A stretch of 64,000 nt of DNA from Rhizophagus clarus (GCA_015698045.1 BLAL01000012.1:2232001-2296000); one strand, 5' to 3'; positions 30,801 through 43,913 are shown, counted from the first letter of the stretch. The notes: generated from the sequence alone by a model not told the origin. Numbers and translations: made by a program.

Positions 30801-32286
30801 AGATGCTATCTCTCTATACTTATTAATTACATTATGCTTTACCATTAACCGCTGGTAACTAAGAGCGTTGATAATGCAGTATTTAGCTACTTTATGCATC
30901 TGCTCAGCTGTTGTGGCATTTGTTTCCTTCAATGCCATCTCATAATATTTGTTCATGCGGTGAATAGGCAAATTCACTTTGTTGTCAAGTTTACACTCCT
31001 TTAAGTAATATGCGAGACTACTTTTTTCGTCTTTAGAATAAAATCCCATAAAACAGGGCTGGACATCAATAGCCACACAGCCGGGAATTTTAAGATGTTT
31101 TGAATGGAATTTTCCATCATTTACTTTTATCATATTATATTGATATTCCCATTTTATAATTTTTTCCAGACTCGATGGCTTGAATGACATATGATTGAAC
31201 ATCCATTCGAGAACCCTTAATTTATTAGCTTATTTCACAATAAATTTCCAGTCATATTGTGAATCATTAAAGCCTATTTGTATATCTGGGGCTAAGAATT
31301 TTCAACACAATGCGAATGCTTTTAGTAAATTGGTCTGAAATCCACATACGATTGTAATTCATCACGGATCTGGCGCTGTTTCAACATCGACAAGACAGAT
31401 TTGTTTTAATGGTTCGGAATCATCTTTCCAATGAATTGTCATACAAATCATAAACACAATGTCCTCTTCGTATTTTGCATTAGGTACCTCACCCATTTTT
31501 CGTGAGCTATATGTTTCGATATCTCACGTGAAAATAAGAGTGCGATCCTGTAAAAGCGCCGAAGAAAATAATGGATTATTATAATCGTCTTCACTTATTG
31601 GATTGTAATTATTCACAGATACTTGGAAAAGATAAGTACCCCCCTGAATGTGTTCGTATAAATAATTACTTAATACTGCCCAACTCGAAAGAGGTAATTT
31701 TTCTTCGCGGGCTACTTTGCGATAATAATACTGGCAATTTAGATCATCCGAAGCTGTATACATACCAACAGCGTGAACTGCTTTTAATGCATTATACCAG
31801 TCGTAGTAGTTTCATGTTCTTACACGGATATATGGTTTCTTTTCTGTATAGTATCCTCGAAGCGGAAAAGCACTAATAGTCTCGACCCCAAACTTCGATG
31901 CACTATTAAGAATACTAGACAATATCTTTACTAATTTGGACTTAAACATAAATATTGACATCTTTTCGAGTACTTCGACATCAAAGAAGGGTTTGATGCC
32001 TGTGATATTCACGATAGCTTTTTGTCCATTAATCAAAGAACCGGTGATATGCAAAATATAGTCAGAGACCCCCATTTACATATTTGGTATCATCACTAAC
32101 TTCAGTAGGCATGAAATGTATGGGTTGCTTGCCAGATATACTTTGTTGAAGTATAGCAGTCATCCCATTATCATATTCTGCTACGATCTCATTACGTGAT
32201 GGAACATCGGCTAAAGGGCTGGTACCGTCATAGCGGGTGAGAGTTCTGGTGTGATCAGTTTGATCAAAATTAGTTGGTGTATGCAT
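27826..32286 (-). pseudogene. protein-primed family B DNA polymerase of a Maverick/Polinton, decayed and interrupted
   Basis: The start is near 32286. The N-terminal part has [16 protein letters not shown] exonuclease sequence (31510-31530). Motif A reads GLKFASLYPSLIM (about 29932-29960), with Lys where the family has the metal-binding Asp. Motif B region is YALKVYMNTFYGTAGDSKSP (about 29420-29480). Motif C is YGDTDS (29303-29320). The C-terminal part has a long Asp/Glu linker (EDEDEMDEDE) and then continues in decayed form to about 27826. Damage includes a shift near 32070 in a G5 run, several TGA/TAG codons, breaks near 28190 and 29720, and a 635-bp insertion at 30122-30756 between YFAGG and MKVCNLL. 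Polymerase activity is very unlikely. Confidence 0.8.
30122..30756. mobile_element. hAT-like non-autonomous element inserted in the polymerase gene
   Basis: The inverted termini are TAAGGATGGTGCCGCAA (30122-30138) and its complement with one mismatch (30740-30756). Exact 8-bp target duplications CCTCCCGC lie at 30114-30121 and 30757-30764; removing the insert plus one copy restores the polymerase reading frame. The interior has TTGCGGAATT-rich subterminal repeats on both sides and a central array of AAAAACGTTTCGCAACGTTT hairpin units (30361-30640). The 8-bp duplication points to the hAT superfamily. No transposase is encoded. Confidence 0.85.
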
Positions 32287-32427
32287 GATGTTAGTTTGAA
32301 AAATTATACTAACTTTATAAAATTCAGAAATGTTTAATTTATTTTTTTTTTCAATAGATACAAAAAACTACATAGCAAGCTGACAAGCAAATCACGAATA
32401 AATATATTCCTAATAGGTGATATTTAG

Positions 32428-32995
32428 GGTAGCCTTCTGCGTAATCATTATATAAAATATTGGCAGAAGGCTACCCTAACACTAGTATGTGCTTGGGCAT
32501 ATATGACATCTAGGGTAAACAAATGCGCGAAAAAAAGAAGCGATAGCAAACTTAGATGGAAAATCGAAAAAGAAAGGCAAGCAGATATATATCTAAAAAC
32601 GAAGGCTTCTGCGTAATCTATTATAAAAATATTGGCAGAAGCCTTCACCTACCTAAATATGTACTCGAGTATAACATGAAGGCTTCTCCGTAATTTATAT
32701 AAAATATTGGGCCGGCCATGGTAATATATATTGCATCTAACCAACTGGAAATACAATATGAATGAACTCTAATAATTCAAACTTTGGGACGCAAAATTGG
32801 CATAATTACACCAGCAACAAATAGGCAATAGTCGGGTTGCAATATGGTGCACTTTTTTGGCTGGCCATGATAATACATAATGCACCTCCAACCACGGGAC
32901 GCAAAATTGGATGGAGAATCGAAAAAGAAAGGCAAGCGGATATACATCTAAAAGTGAAGGTAACTCCGTAATTATTATATAAAATATTGGGACTT
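32428..32995. repeat. cluster of palindromic and composite repeats
   Basis: A full copy of the GGGTAGCCTTCTGC inverted-repeat element lies at 32428-32480. Partial copies are at 32598-32648, 32678-32710 and 32956-32990, all in one orientation and opposite to the copy at 6111. A second word, ATCGAAAAAGAAAGGCAAGC (about 45 bp conserved), repeats at 32553 and 32911. GGCCGGCCATGGTAATA / GGCTGGCCATGATAATA repeats at 32701 and 32859. This looks like tandem duplication plus drift. Confidence 0.7.
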
Positions 32996-33049
32996 TGTAA
33001 TTTTAGGAGAACCGAGTTCGCTGAAATTTGCCATCACGTGATATAAAAC

Positions 33050-33425
33050 CCGTTAATATTGGTAACAGGTTTTCTCTGCATTCAAAACGAAAAATAAAAG
33101 CCAATCAGCATACCCCTTCCCAAAGGACCCCTCGATAGCAAACAAAGAGGTCCAGAACAGAAACAAACCCCAAACAGTAAATAAGAAGCCTGCATTCAAA
33201 ATGAAAAATAAAAGCCAACCAGCACTCGTATAGCAATAATGAAACCAAAACGGCACACAAACCCAAAATAAGTAATAAACCCAACATAGCAAAATAACCA
33301 CAAAAAGCCTGCAGAGTAACCAAAAATAGCAGATATCTAGAAGGCCATAAAAAAAAGACAGAGCGATCAAAACAAGCAAATATCTACAAAATAATAAAAT
33401 AGCCATAAAACAGTAAAAACAATAA
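33050..33425. other. low-complexity, decayed Q/N/K-type sequence
   Basis: On the plus strand one frame reads as a Lys/Asn/Gln-rich sequence with many TAA/TAG at positions that could be Gln, plus a repeat (SAFKTKNKSQ and PAFKMKNKSQ). The minus strand has an open Phe/Trp/Leu-rich frame of 117 codons that is probably only its complement. No gene is called. Confidence 0.35.
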
Positions 33426-33429
33426 CTTA

Positions 33430-35100
33430 GATAACATTATAGCATAACAGATAACACTATAACATAACTAGATAGCAGTCTTATAAGACTGCTATCTAAT
33501 TTTATATATAAAAATATAAAAAAAATACTGAAATTAATAATTAGTATTTTTATATATAAAAATATAGGAAAAAATGGTAAAATTAATAAATAATTAATAG
33601 TTTTAGTTATAGATGTCATTTAAATTACTTTAAATAAATTCTAAATTAGTTTATACATTTTGGCTACTATAATTCCTAAATTCTAAATGTATAAATTACA
33701 AAATTTAATCCCAGATTATTTTGAATTTAGATGATATCTATAATTTCAGTATTTTTAACTGAAATATATAAAAAAAAAAATGCTAAAATTTATAGTTTTA
33801 GACTTTTAGCATTAATTATATAAAAAAAAAGATAGAATAATAAATTGTTTAATTATACTAAATTTTATGAATAATATATATTTTTCAGTATTTTTAAATA
33901 TATAAAAAAAAAATGCTAAAATTTATAGTTTTAGACTTTTAGCATTAATTATATAAAAAAAAAGATAGAGTAATAAATTGTTTAATTATACTAAATTTTG
34001 TGAATAATATATATTTTAAATATACAATCAATTCTCAATATAACAAATTTATAATATAATGATAATATAACTTTTAATCAATCAAATATAACAGAAATAC
34101 TTATTATAATAAATTAGCCAATTAATTTCTTTAAAATTTTTTACTATAATCTTATAATAAATTAAGGTAAAAAGTGATGAAAATTAAAGAGTTTGTTATA
34201 TTAAAAGTTAACTGTAATGCATTTTTTTTGATATAAATAAAATGAAAAAAAGTTTAGAAAGAAATTTTAAATTAGAAATTTAATTTATTTTTATATAATT
34301 AATAAATAAAATATAATTTATATATATATATGAAATAGTTTTATTTTAACAATATACAATATAATTGCTTCTAATAATAAAACAATTTTTTAAATACATT
34401 TATATGTAAAATTTTTTTTAAATATACTTCATATAACTTTTTTAAAATTATAATAAATTTCTGAAATATAACCAAAAATCTGATAATAACCAAATTTTTT
34501 GAAGTGTAATATGAATTTTAAAATCATTTAAAACTATATAAAATTATATAATATATGCAGTACACACAGTTTATATAATATTTTTACAAATATAACAAAA
34601 CAAAAATTATTTATTATATAAATCACATGATTTTACTATTTTATAAATGAACACTACACTTTTGTATTCAGTTCTAAAGGGAGCGCATTTATGAAGAGTT
34701 GACTATATATAAAAAGAAATTTGGTATGAATTTAAAAGCAAAATTAGAGAATATTTACATAAATTATTAAAATTACTGAAATTTTCAGTGTAATAATAAT
34801 TATATTTAGCAATATTTATATTTTATTTAAAATAAATATAATTTATATTTTTGAAAAAAATAAATATATCAATACATTAATAAACTTCCACTACATTATA
34901 ATCAAGTTATTATACCACACCCTTTGAGAAAAAAATCCTAACTATAACTCTTTTTATAAGTATATTTGGTTTTTTTTTGTGAATAGGATGTGAATATAAA
35001 GGGTGTAAATTATTAATCACAGATGGATACTGCTAACCATTTAAAAAATCCAATGATTCATTATAAACATTGCTACAAAAGATAGCATCGCGAAGTTTGA
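33430..35100. repeat. very AT-rich intergenic DNA with a 133-bp direct duplication
   Basis: A unit of about 133 bp containing TGCTAAAATTTATAGTTTTA is present at about 33755-33888 and again to about 34020. Near 33500-33580 the string TTTTATATATAAAAATATA is repeated. No gene is seen. The stretch lies beyond the 3' ends of the SMG7-like gene and of the small candidate at 35105. Confidence 0.55.
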
Positions 35101-35104
35101 TTGA

Positions 35105-35602
35105 TCATAATTGCAAGTAATAAACAGAACTAAGGCTCCAATTCTTCGCAATGGGCCGATATCCTTTGGTAATCACTTTCCTTTCAGCATCGTCCATCTG
35201 CAAAGCAAAGAAAAAAAAAAAATATAATAAATTTGATAAGAAAGAAAAAAAGACAAAGAAGTTCATAGTACTGAATTTTAACTTTGAATAACAGATAATA
35301 AAAGGTAAAAAAAAAAAAAAATTAAAGAAAAAGAAAGACAACTAATTGTTATCAATTTGCACATATCAGAAATGTATGGTTAATAAAAAGTAAAAAAATT
35401 GCAATACGGAACGATACAAGAAAAGGAAAGCAAGGACAGATTCTGCATTTGTTGTCACGTTAACACCATGGAAACGTCGGAAATTTCGAGATATAAAATT
35501 TCTCCGAAACTGCGGAAAGTTGCCGATTAACTTCCAGAGTACCGATAATGAAGAACATACGATTTTGTATGTCTGTTCACGTTCTGTCTTATGCAATTTC
35601 AT
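35105..35602 (-). CDS. possible short two-exon gene, unknown
   Basis: A terminal-exon candidate begins after TTTGCTTTGCAG near 35200 and reads MDDAERKVITKGYRPIAKNW to a stop at 35107. An upstream open frame from 35602 reads MKLHKTEREQTYKIVCSSLS and includes an Arg/Phe-rich stretch (FRRNFISRNFRRFHG) that could be a mitochondrial targeting signal. The joining intron would lie between about 35200 and 35400, but I cannot place its donor. It lies just downstream of the SMG7-like gene on the same strand. The product could not be named. Confidence 0.3.
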
Positions 35603-35716
35603 TTGTATCGTCCGTATTATTCCACGGCAAAATGATTACTTAAATAAGCAGGCTTTGTTACGAGCAAAATTACTCGTTTTCTTGATTCTTATATCACATG
35701 TTAAACGCATTGATGT

Positions 35717-38700
35717 TTAGCCAATCGATGCATGGGTCCAACCAGATGAATAGTAGCGAAATTGATCTCGAGAATCGTTTGTTGCTTTTTGATCCGGCAA
35801 AGAAACATTAGCTCCTTTTTTTGAAGATGTAATATTTGTATCTGTGGAATTCGTAAACCAAAATAATGAATCGGGAGTTTGATCAGAAGTATTCATATCC
35901 CGATTTCCTTGATAAACTGTTCCATTAATTTGCATGGCAGTATTATTATCAGACGTTCCATTAATTTTATAATTGCTACCATTATTCCATTGAGTGCGCA
36001 TAATATCAAAAGATGGAAATGCAAAAGCATTAGATGTTTGAAACAAGGATTGTTGATAATTACTATTTTGTTGCTGACCCTGCTTATGTATTTCAAAACT
36101 AGATGAATCAGAAGCAAATCCAGGCGGAGGAGCTACGGTTGCTGAAGTGCCAACCTTAGCTGAAGTAGTATCTGTATAGCCGTTATTAGAATGGCCAAAC
36201 AAACCAAATTGAGATACTTCTGAACCTGGGAAAGCGAATAAAGAAGCACTTGGACTTGGGGAAGTAGCCGGATTCTGATATGGGAGTGCAGTTTTTACAT
36301 CATTTAATGAACGTTTTGTGGATGGAACAAGCGGATCTTGCGAAGCATTGGGAACTCCAGAGACAGGTGTTGGACTCGCGATCGAAGTTTGGTTGTGAGA
36401 ATGGCTCATATTCAAAAGACCATTTGAAATAGTAGTAGGCGGTCTGCTTACAGGTGTCAGATAATCTGGTTTATCTGAAATTATGGATTTGGTTTCTAAT
36501 TTATCATATTGCATGGGATTATTATTAGTAGGGAATAATTGGGGTGTGTTAAAATGGTTCCAATACTTTTGTTGTTCAGTTTTATTAACAGAACTGGATA
36601 AAATGGATGAAGTGACTGGTTGATTTAAAACTTGGCTAAGTAAGAACTCAGCTGTTGTTGGACTAACTGGCTTTTCGATTGGACGAGGTGAAGATTTTTT
36701 TGAGGTTGTTGAACTAAAAAAAAGATAACGAGCTTTTTAATTGATTATCAATTTATTATCAATAATAATTACCAATCACAAACCTTAAATTATCGTTATC
36801 AATGATTGTCGAATGACGACCCGTGAATAAGATTACCTCATCTTCTGATTCATCTTCAACTGTATCATCATTATTCTTTCCATTAGGACTATTTGGTGAA
36901 AATGATTGAGACTCAGCTAGGCTTCCATCGTCCTGATCAATAAAGTCGGTAACGGCTTTAGGTTCATCTCTAGTGTCTTCTAAAGAATGTTGTTCTACAA
37001 TTTCATGCTCTGCTGGACTAAGATTATTAACAGGAGGTTCACTTGCGCTAAAGACTCCGTCATAATAAAATAACTGAGTCAACTATAAAAAAGTTCAATT
37101 ATTTATTTTAGATATATCATAGAAAAGCAATTCGATACATCACTCTTTACACACCTTTGATTCAGAAATCTTTTTCGCATCTTCAAAAATATCATGAATA
37201 CGCATGTCCAGTTCTTCAAATGGTTCACCCTGATTTGCTGTCACATTTTTATCCACAAATATATGATCTTTAAGAACCAAGAATCCGTTTAGTTCAAAAT
37301 CCTCTTTCAAAGGAACATCAAGAGGAACACCTTGATCATGAGGAAATAATCTTTCCATCGCATTAAGGAATTCAGCATAACATTCCCAAAATCTAGCAAA
37401 ATTAACAAACTCGCCATTAACGTTAGGATCTTTAGAGATAATATTAGACATAGATGCTATATAATCAAGCCTTGAATAAACCCATTTCGTTCCAACACGA
37501 AGAGATGCAAGACTCCTTTTAACAGAAGCAGGAAGAATCTGAACTGCATTATGCTTTTGATCCTTTCCGTCAATTGAAACATCTGCTAATTCAGAATTAC
37601 ACATGTCCAATAATGTTGTGAGGGTATCCAACACAAATAATACGGAATGTTTCTCAACAAGAGCCTTCTTGGACGATTGTGAATATGTAGATGTAGCTTT
37701 TGGACTATGATTAGTGCTCCCATTTTCACCTAATTCGAAAACCCGAGTTTAGAATAATTATAAACAAGAAACAATATCGAACACTGTAATGTTTCAAATA
37801 TACCGTTGGAGATGAGCCGAATTACGTATAAAGCTGCCATGTTTATCACGGTCAATTTTAAAAGATGATCAGGTTCCAATGCACGAGAAAGTACATGTTC
37901 TTTCAATTGATTCAACACGGACGCTTTTAATTCGGAATAAGTTTCTAGACTATAAAATAAAAAATTGTATTCCTTTTGAATTTGTACAGAACCAAACAAT
38001 TTGTTAAACTATACATAAATAATGAATAAGTAATTATACGTACTTTAGTTTTAAGTACAATATACTCTGTAACCTAATGAAATCTGCAAAAAAAGATTGA
38101 ATAGCCTCGTTTGCCTTTAATTTATTTGCTGATGACGAAGATGCTTGACGTTGATGAGAGAAACGTCTCTTCCCACTATATTCTCGCTGTACTTTTTGAG
38201 CAATATCCGCTTCTCCGTCAGGTGCGGTATCTGATTGGGCCTTATGAAACAGAAGACTAATATTATCTTTTGCCGTCAAAAATTGATGTTTGACAACAAG
38301 GCTGCGATAATAATGGTAGACGGCAAGAAAATCATCGGAATTATAAGTGGCAATAACAGCCAATTGATTATGAGGATTACCTGAAATTTTTTAATAATGA
38401 AATTTATTACGTGAAATTTATAAAAAAGCTTAAGTAAATCCCTTCATATTTACCACTATCAGGAACTAATTGTCTAGCATGATTGTAATAATCACATGCA
38501 GTTGACCAATTTTTGTTTACTCGATCACTTTGTAATTCTCGATAGCGAGCTAAATTATATAAATAATAGGAAAACATTCCAGTTAATCAGAGAATGATAA
38601 TATTTGATAAGGAAATATTTGTACTCACCCAAATCACCTAAGAATATTAAACTCTTATGGCAACTAAGCACGGCTCGCTGTTTAATATCTTCAGAGTAAG

Positions 38701-39543
38701 AACGCTGACAAATTTCAGCTGGCTCTGGTAAATAAAGGGGGAATAATTTTATTTAATCAATATAATAAATTTTATTTAATATATCAAATATTTTAACTAA
38801 CCTATCGTTAATCCAAAATTCTTTATAACTGAATCTAACTGTTTCAACTCAAAATGAATAGCAAATTTTTGGATAAATGAATAGTAAAATCCTGTCGCTT
38901 CATGTAGAAAAGAACGAAAAGAACTAATCAACTTTTTATTAGAAGTTGACTTTGATCTTCCATTAGGCGCAGGCAACTAAATGTAAAGATTTTATCTAAG
39001 TATTCTTACTCTCTAATAAAGAATGAAAGAAATTTTGCTCTCTAACTCACGGCACGAATCTTCTTTCTGAAATCTTCGATAACCTTATAGTACACGTTCT
39101 TCCACAAGTTCTGTTCGACTTCCTTAGATTGAGCAAATTCATAATCAAGAAAAATAATTTTTTCATAAGTATCCCGTAATCTATTTGTTTAATATGGGAA
39201 AAAATATAATTTATGATTTAAAAATGTATGAAAACAATAAACAAAACGAATACTTTACGTTAGCTTATATTTACTTGGAACGTAAAGTAGCAACTTGTTT
39301 GTCAAAAATCGATCTAGATTTTGTGGCTTGACGAAGTTCAACTTCCAACTCAACCGAAGATCTAAACACGTCGAATTATTATAAAAAGAAACCGAAAAAA
39401 AATAAAAGATTAGATTTAGGATGCAATAATTGCTTATGTCATTTGTATCAGAACATTTTCCGTTCCACAAAAGTCACGAACAAATACAATTCATACTTGT
39501 ATAAATCTAAAGCAGTTTGGCAATCCGAAGACGGCATCGTCAT
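35717..39543 (-). CDS. EST1/SMG7-like protein, 994 aa, 11 exons
   Basis: Proteins of this family bind UPF1 in nonsense-mediated mRNA decay or telomerase in telomere upkeep. Exons, 5' to 3': 39497-39543, 39275-39361, 39051-39180, 38802-38976, 38629-38724, 38454-38549, 38044-38380, 37804-37949, 37155-37729, 36784-37082, 35717-36713. All introns are GT-AG and 70-135 nt; the exons sum to 2985 nt, exactly 995 codons, with no internal stop. The N-terminal 14-3-3-like part has NLWKNVYYKVIEDFRKK, EATGFYYSFIQKF and NQLAVIATYNSDDFLAVYHY. The EST1 central domain follows with FWECYAEFLNAMERLFPHD and PLKEDFELNGFL. The C-terminal 330 residues are Ser/Asn/Gln/Pro-rich and disordered. It is the only clearly conserved, intact host gene here. 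SMG7 versus EST1A cannot be decided; I see no PIN domain, which favours the SMG7/EST1 form. Confidence 0.88.
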
Positions 39544-41170
39544 TTAGTTCAAGTAAGAAGAAACTATTACAAATAAGAAATTCATTCGAGAGGAATATAT
39601 ATGTGATATATTTATCAGCCTCGCTTTGCCACAATATATCGTTGTTTGAACATAAAGTCGGATGAAAGATTGTTATATAATGGTTACCGTGTGATACGTA
39701 TCTGGGTAAACCCGGTAAGGATGTTCATTCAGATCATCTGATCAGCAGGAAAGAGATAAATGCAATCGTAAACAACTTATTTTAGTAACAATAACTATAG
39801 AAACAAAAGCATATTTATAAATTTAAATTCACGTAAAGGTATTTTCCTAATCTAATTTGTATTTTCTAACTTATTTTAGTTTAACAAATTTGGTTAATTA
39901 TTAAATAATTTTATAGATTCTCTAAAATATGCAAAAATTTGATTTGTTTATAAATAAAAATTAAATTATTAGGATTTTATCTACATTATATTTGTCTAGC
40001 TTTTTGTTAAAAGTACTATTTAGTACTGAAAAGTTAACTATTAATGTAAATTATATTTCTATAAAAAGTTTATTAAAAGATTTACATAATTAATTGTTAA
40101 AAGCTTATTAAAAAATAATAAGAAGATAGTAAAAATATCACTTTTTAAAAAACTGTTTAAATACCAATTGCATATAAAGATTCTTTTTAATATAGTTCTA
40201 TAATACTGCATTAACTATAACAAATGAATCTTTATTAATTATTATTAATTTTTGTATTTTGGTTGATAATGAGTTTATTTTATATAAAAGTAGTTCCAGA
40301 ATTAGTAATAATTAGTAGAATTGCAAAAATATCCTTTTTGATTCATTTTAGCTATTCATCATATTCATAGTCTAATATATAATATAAAATATAATACATA
40401 CTAGATAATGGAAACTGTTAAGCATCTGAAGCATTAATCACATGATTACTAATACTTAAATATTGTAACACTAGAAAAAAATGTATCAAAATGTTACTAC
40501 TATATTTAAAATATAATTAAATTTCACTGTATAAATTTTTGACTTGATTTATTTCATGATGATCAATAAAAAAACTTTTTCTACCAAGAATTTAATACAA
40601 TTGACACAAAAAATTTTAAAATATTGTAATAAAACAAAAAAGATGTATACATTTATTAAAGTTTTGCTAATATTACAAAGTTACACATTTAGATTAATAC
40701 ATAAATAGTAACACTAGATGCAATTTTTTGTATACATGTAACACAAAATCTTATTCATCAATCAGGTTATAATACAGAATGACATTATATACTCTGATAC
40801 TATGCATAAAAGTAAAAGGTCCTTTGCTATGCTTTAGATAATTATATAATATAATGTTTTATGCAATAATATTAAGATTATATAAATTAAAAATAATATA
40901 TTTGCAATAGGATTTTACTTTAGCTTTACTTTTAATAATATAATATTTTTTTGTTGCTTTTTATTTTTTTTTTATCTTTTACCTTAATATATATAAGATT
41001 GGTTATTACATATTAATTGAAAATTACCTTTATAAAATAAAATATAAATATTTGTTCTATATATTACTTTTTTTTAATAAAAATAATAATATTATTACTT
41101 TAAAAAAAAAAAACTTTTAAATTTAAAAATAATTAATAATAGTAGTAATATTTATATAAATATAAACTTT

Positions 41171-41202
<32 letters not shown>

Positions 41203-41689
41203 GACGTTGAAAATGTATCTACATTTATTAGTTTAAATAGGATTAGATAATAATCACTTCTATATTACATATAATACTCCCAGCCTAAGTTAATTTAATA
41301 AATATTTATTTAAAACTTTTTATATTTATTATTAAAAATTTTATTTTATAATATAAATATTTATTTATAAAATATAATACAATTATTTTTAAATATATTA
41401 AATTTAAATATATTAAATATTTATTATAATTAAATTAAAATTTACAAAACTAATTTTCTATAATTAGTATTTATTTATATTAAATATAATAAACTTTTAT
41501 AATAAAATCCTAATTAACTTTAAAATATTAACTATATATTCATTATATTGAATAATTAATAAATTAATTTAATTGACAATCTGGATAAGATTAGTATCAT
41601 ATGACTATATGTGTAATAATGAAATTTGGGGATAAGTAGTATTATAATATATACAGCTTTTTTAAATCTGATACGTATAACTAATATTA
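39544..41689. other. long AT-rich intergenic region
   Basis: The first 200 bp lie directly upstream of the SMG7-like ATG and probably hold its promoter. The remainder is very AT-rich with no coding signal. A T-run of about 28 bases lies at 41171-41201. Confidence 0.5.
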
Positions 41690-42700
41690 CCTTAATATTT
41701 ATGTCAAAACACTGCTCAGTTGCAATTAATTTAATAGATCCTGGTTTTATAGTTGAAGAATTTCACTATGGACCATATTTTCATTATTAGTGAAAAATAT
41801 CAATAGACAAAAAAAATATAATATTTTTTCTTTTCCGTATTGAACAAAAAACTAAAACTTGTCTTAATAATTGTGATTTTTTTATAACTATTGTTGTTGG
41901 TAATAAAAATAATGTCTTTTTACCTGGGTATTTATGTCAAAGTAATACATATATTAGTCAAATAGAAATTGATCCTTCTAAGACTATATCTTTGATATAT
42001 ATACAAATTTTTGAAAATAGAATGTGATTTTCAGGCCTTTTAGTATTAAAATAGCAAGACAAAAACATCAACAACTTTTAAGAGATATTTTATTTGTACC
42101 TATTTCAATTATTATTAATTCACTGAAAATATTCATATATGAGATAGGAACTTCTTTTCAAGTAAATTAACTTAATACTGATTCTGAATACAAATTATTT
42201 TTGATATACAAATTTGACAGTAATAAACAGGCAATTTATATATCTAAAATTGAGAAAAATAAATATATTATTAAAATTTATTAGAATAACCAAATAAAAA
42301 AAAAATTTAAGGAGAAAATACCAATTGCTATATAGAAAAAATCAAAGCTAATAAAAAAATATAATGGAAATCAACTATTTGGCCTTGAAAATTCTTTGGT
42401 TCAAATTTTTATTTGTCAGTATAAACTAGTAAAATTACTCATATGTATTCCCAAAAATTGGAATGATTATTCTATTATAAAACAACTTTATAATCATCAT
42501 TTAAAATGAAGAATAATAGCAAATCTCAATTAGCATTAGTTTTTTCTTAATTAGCTTGAACAAAAAAATCCAAACATTAAATTATATTTACAATTACGAA
42601 TTTTATATCTACACAATGTAAAAGTGGAGGTTTAAGAACTGAAGGTTTGTTCCTCACTGAAACATTGTGTGTGGGGTTCTCAAAATGTTAAAATTCATAT
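41690..42700 (+). pseudogene. heavily decayed gene of a multi-copy family, unknown
   Basis: Coding-like blocks on the plus strand: HCSVAINLIDPGFIVEEFHY, CQSNTYISQIEIDPSKTISL, then FENRM and a block near 42520-42600 with NPNIKLYLQLRILYLHNV. Stops fall where Trp, Gln or Arg would fit; for example two consecutive stops after FHY suggest Trp-Trp, and several in the HLK...IANLN...FFLN...LEQ stretch suggest Arg, Trp, Gln and Trp. I recall similar sequences as a multi-copy Rhizophagus family of unknown function. Several indels are also present. Confidence 0.45.
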
Positions 42701-42869
42701 CAATTTTTTTTATTATATTTAAAAAGGTTCTAAAAGCTCTAGAATATTAATTTCTATATTATATTAGAAAAGCTTCTAATCAGATTAGAAGGTTAATTTC
42801 TATATTAATTTTTTATTATTATATTAAATAAACTTTTAAGACTTCTAGAATTGTGATTTTTCTATTGTA

Positions 42870-43690
42870 AATAAATCTAACAAAAAATAAGTCTAACAAA
42901 AATAAATATATCAGGAATTAATTTTAGAAGGATTAGCGCATTAATTAGCATATTTATTAAATAAGTCTAACAAAATTAAATCTAACAGACTTTATTACCC
43001 CATAAATAAGTCTAACGAAAAAAATAAGTCTAACAAAATTAAGTCTAACCATCCTTATTACCCCATAAATAAATCTAATGATTTTTTTAAGTTTAACAAA
43101 AAATAATAAAATAAGTCTAATGAAAAATCATGTGACTTTTAAATCTAACAAACTTTTCTATATACAAGAATGCCTTCTATACAAGCTAGCTCATTAAATA
43201 GCATAATTGTTGAATAAATCTAATGGGATTTTTGTCCTAACTTTTCCTTAATCAAGAACAGGTTCAATGCAGACTAGCTTATTAAATAGTATATTTTATA
43301 TAAAAGTCTAATGAAATATTATCCTGTAAAAATCCAAAAGAAATCTGCGAAATTGTTCCAACTTTTCCTTAGTTAAGAACAGGTTCTACGCAGGATAGCT
43401 TAATAAATTTAATGAAAAAAATTTGTCTAACTATTTCATCCTGCCAGGAATTTTATAAGTCTAACAAAAAATATATATCAGAAATTGGCTTCACACTGGT
43501 TAACTCTTTATCTAATACATTATTTATTTAAGTCTAATAATTCTGCCTGCCAGGAAATTTATTAAATCTAACAAAAAAACTAATATTTTTCTATAAAATC
43601 CATGGAATTATCCTAACTTTTCCTTAGTCAAGAAAAGATTCTGCGTGAACTAGCTCATTAAATAGTATATGGTACTGGAAATCTATACTT
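42870..43690. repeat. degenerate interspersed repeat, AAGTCTAAC words
   Basis: AA(G/A)TCTAACAAAA recurs more than 15 times. A longer block (AACTTTTCCTTAGTCAAGAA then GACTAGCTCATTAAATAGTATAT) recurs near 43180, 43235, 43370 and 43615. It appears to be an old tandem array. Confidence 0.6.
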
Positions 43691-43913
43691 GACAATATTC
43701 AGAAATTGGTTCAAATTTTATCTGTCATGTGAGTGACGAATAGCCAATAGGAATTTGTAATTTTATAAGAAAAATAAGATAATCAAATACGAGCATGGAT
43801 ATAAAAGGAATTTTTTTTAAAAAAAAGCTATCCTATAGGGGCCTAGATGATTTCTGATTTTTTTTAATTTATTTTATCAGGATACCCGATTGGTAACTTT
43901 AAAATGGCTTAAA

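Noticed and set aside
33053..33406. 117-codon hydrophobic open frame on the minus strand as a membrane protein
   Set aside because: Its Phe/Trp/Leu content is what the complement of a Lys/Gln/Asn-rich, A-rich sequence gives; no start context or family support.
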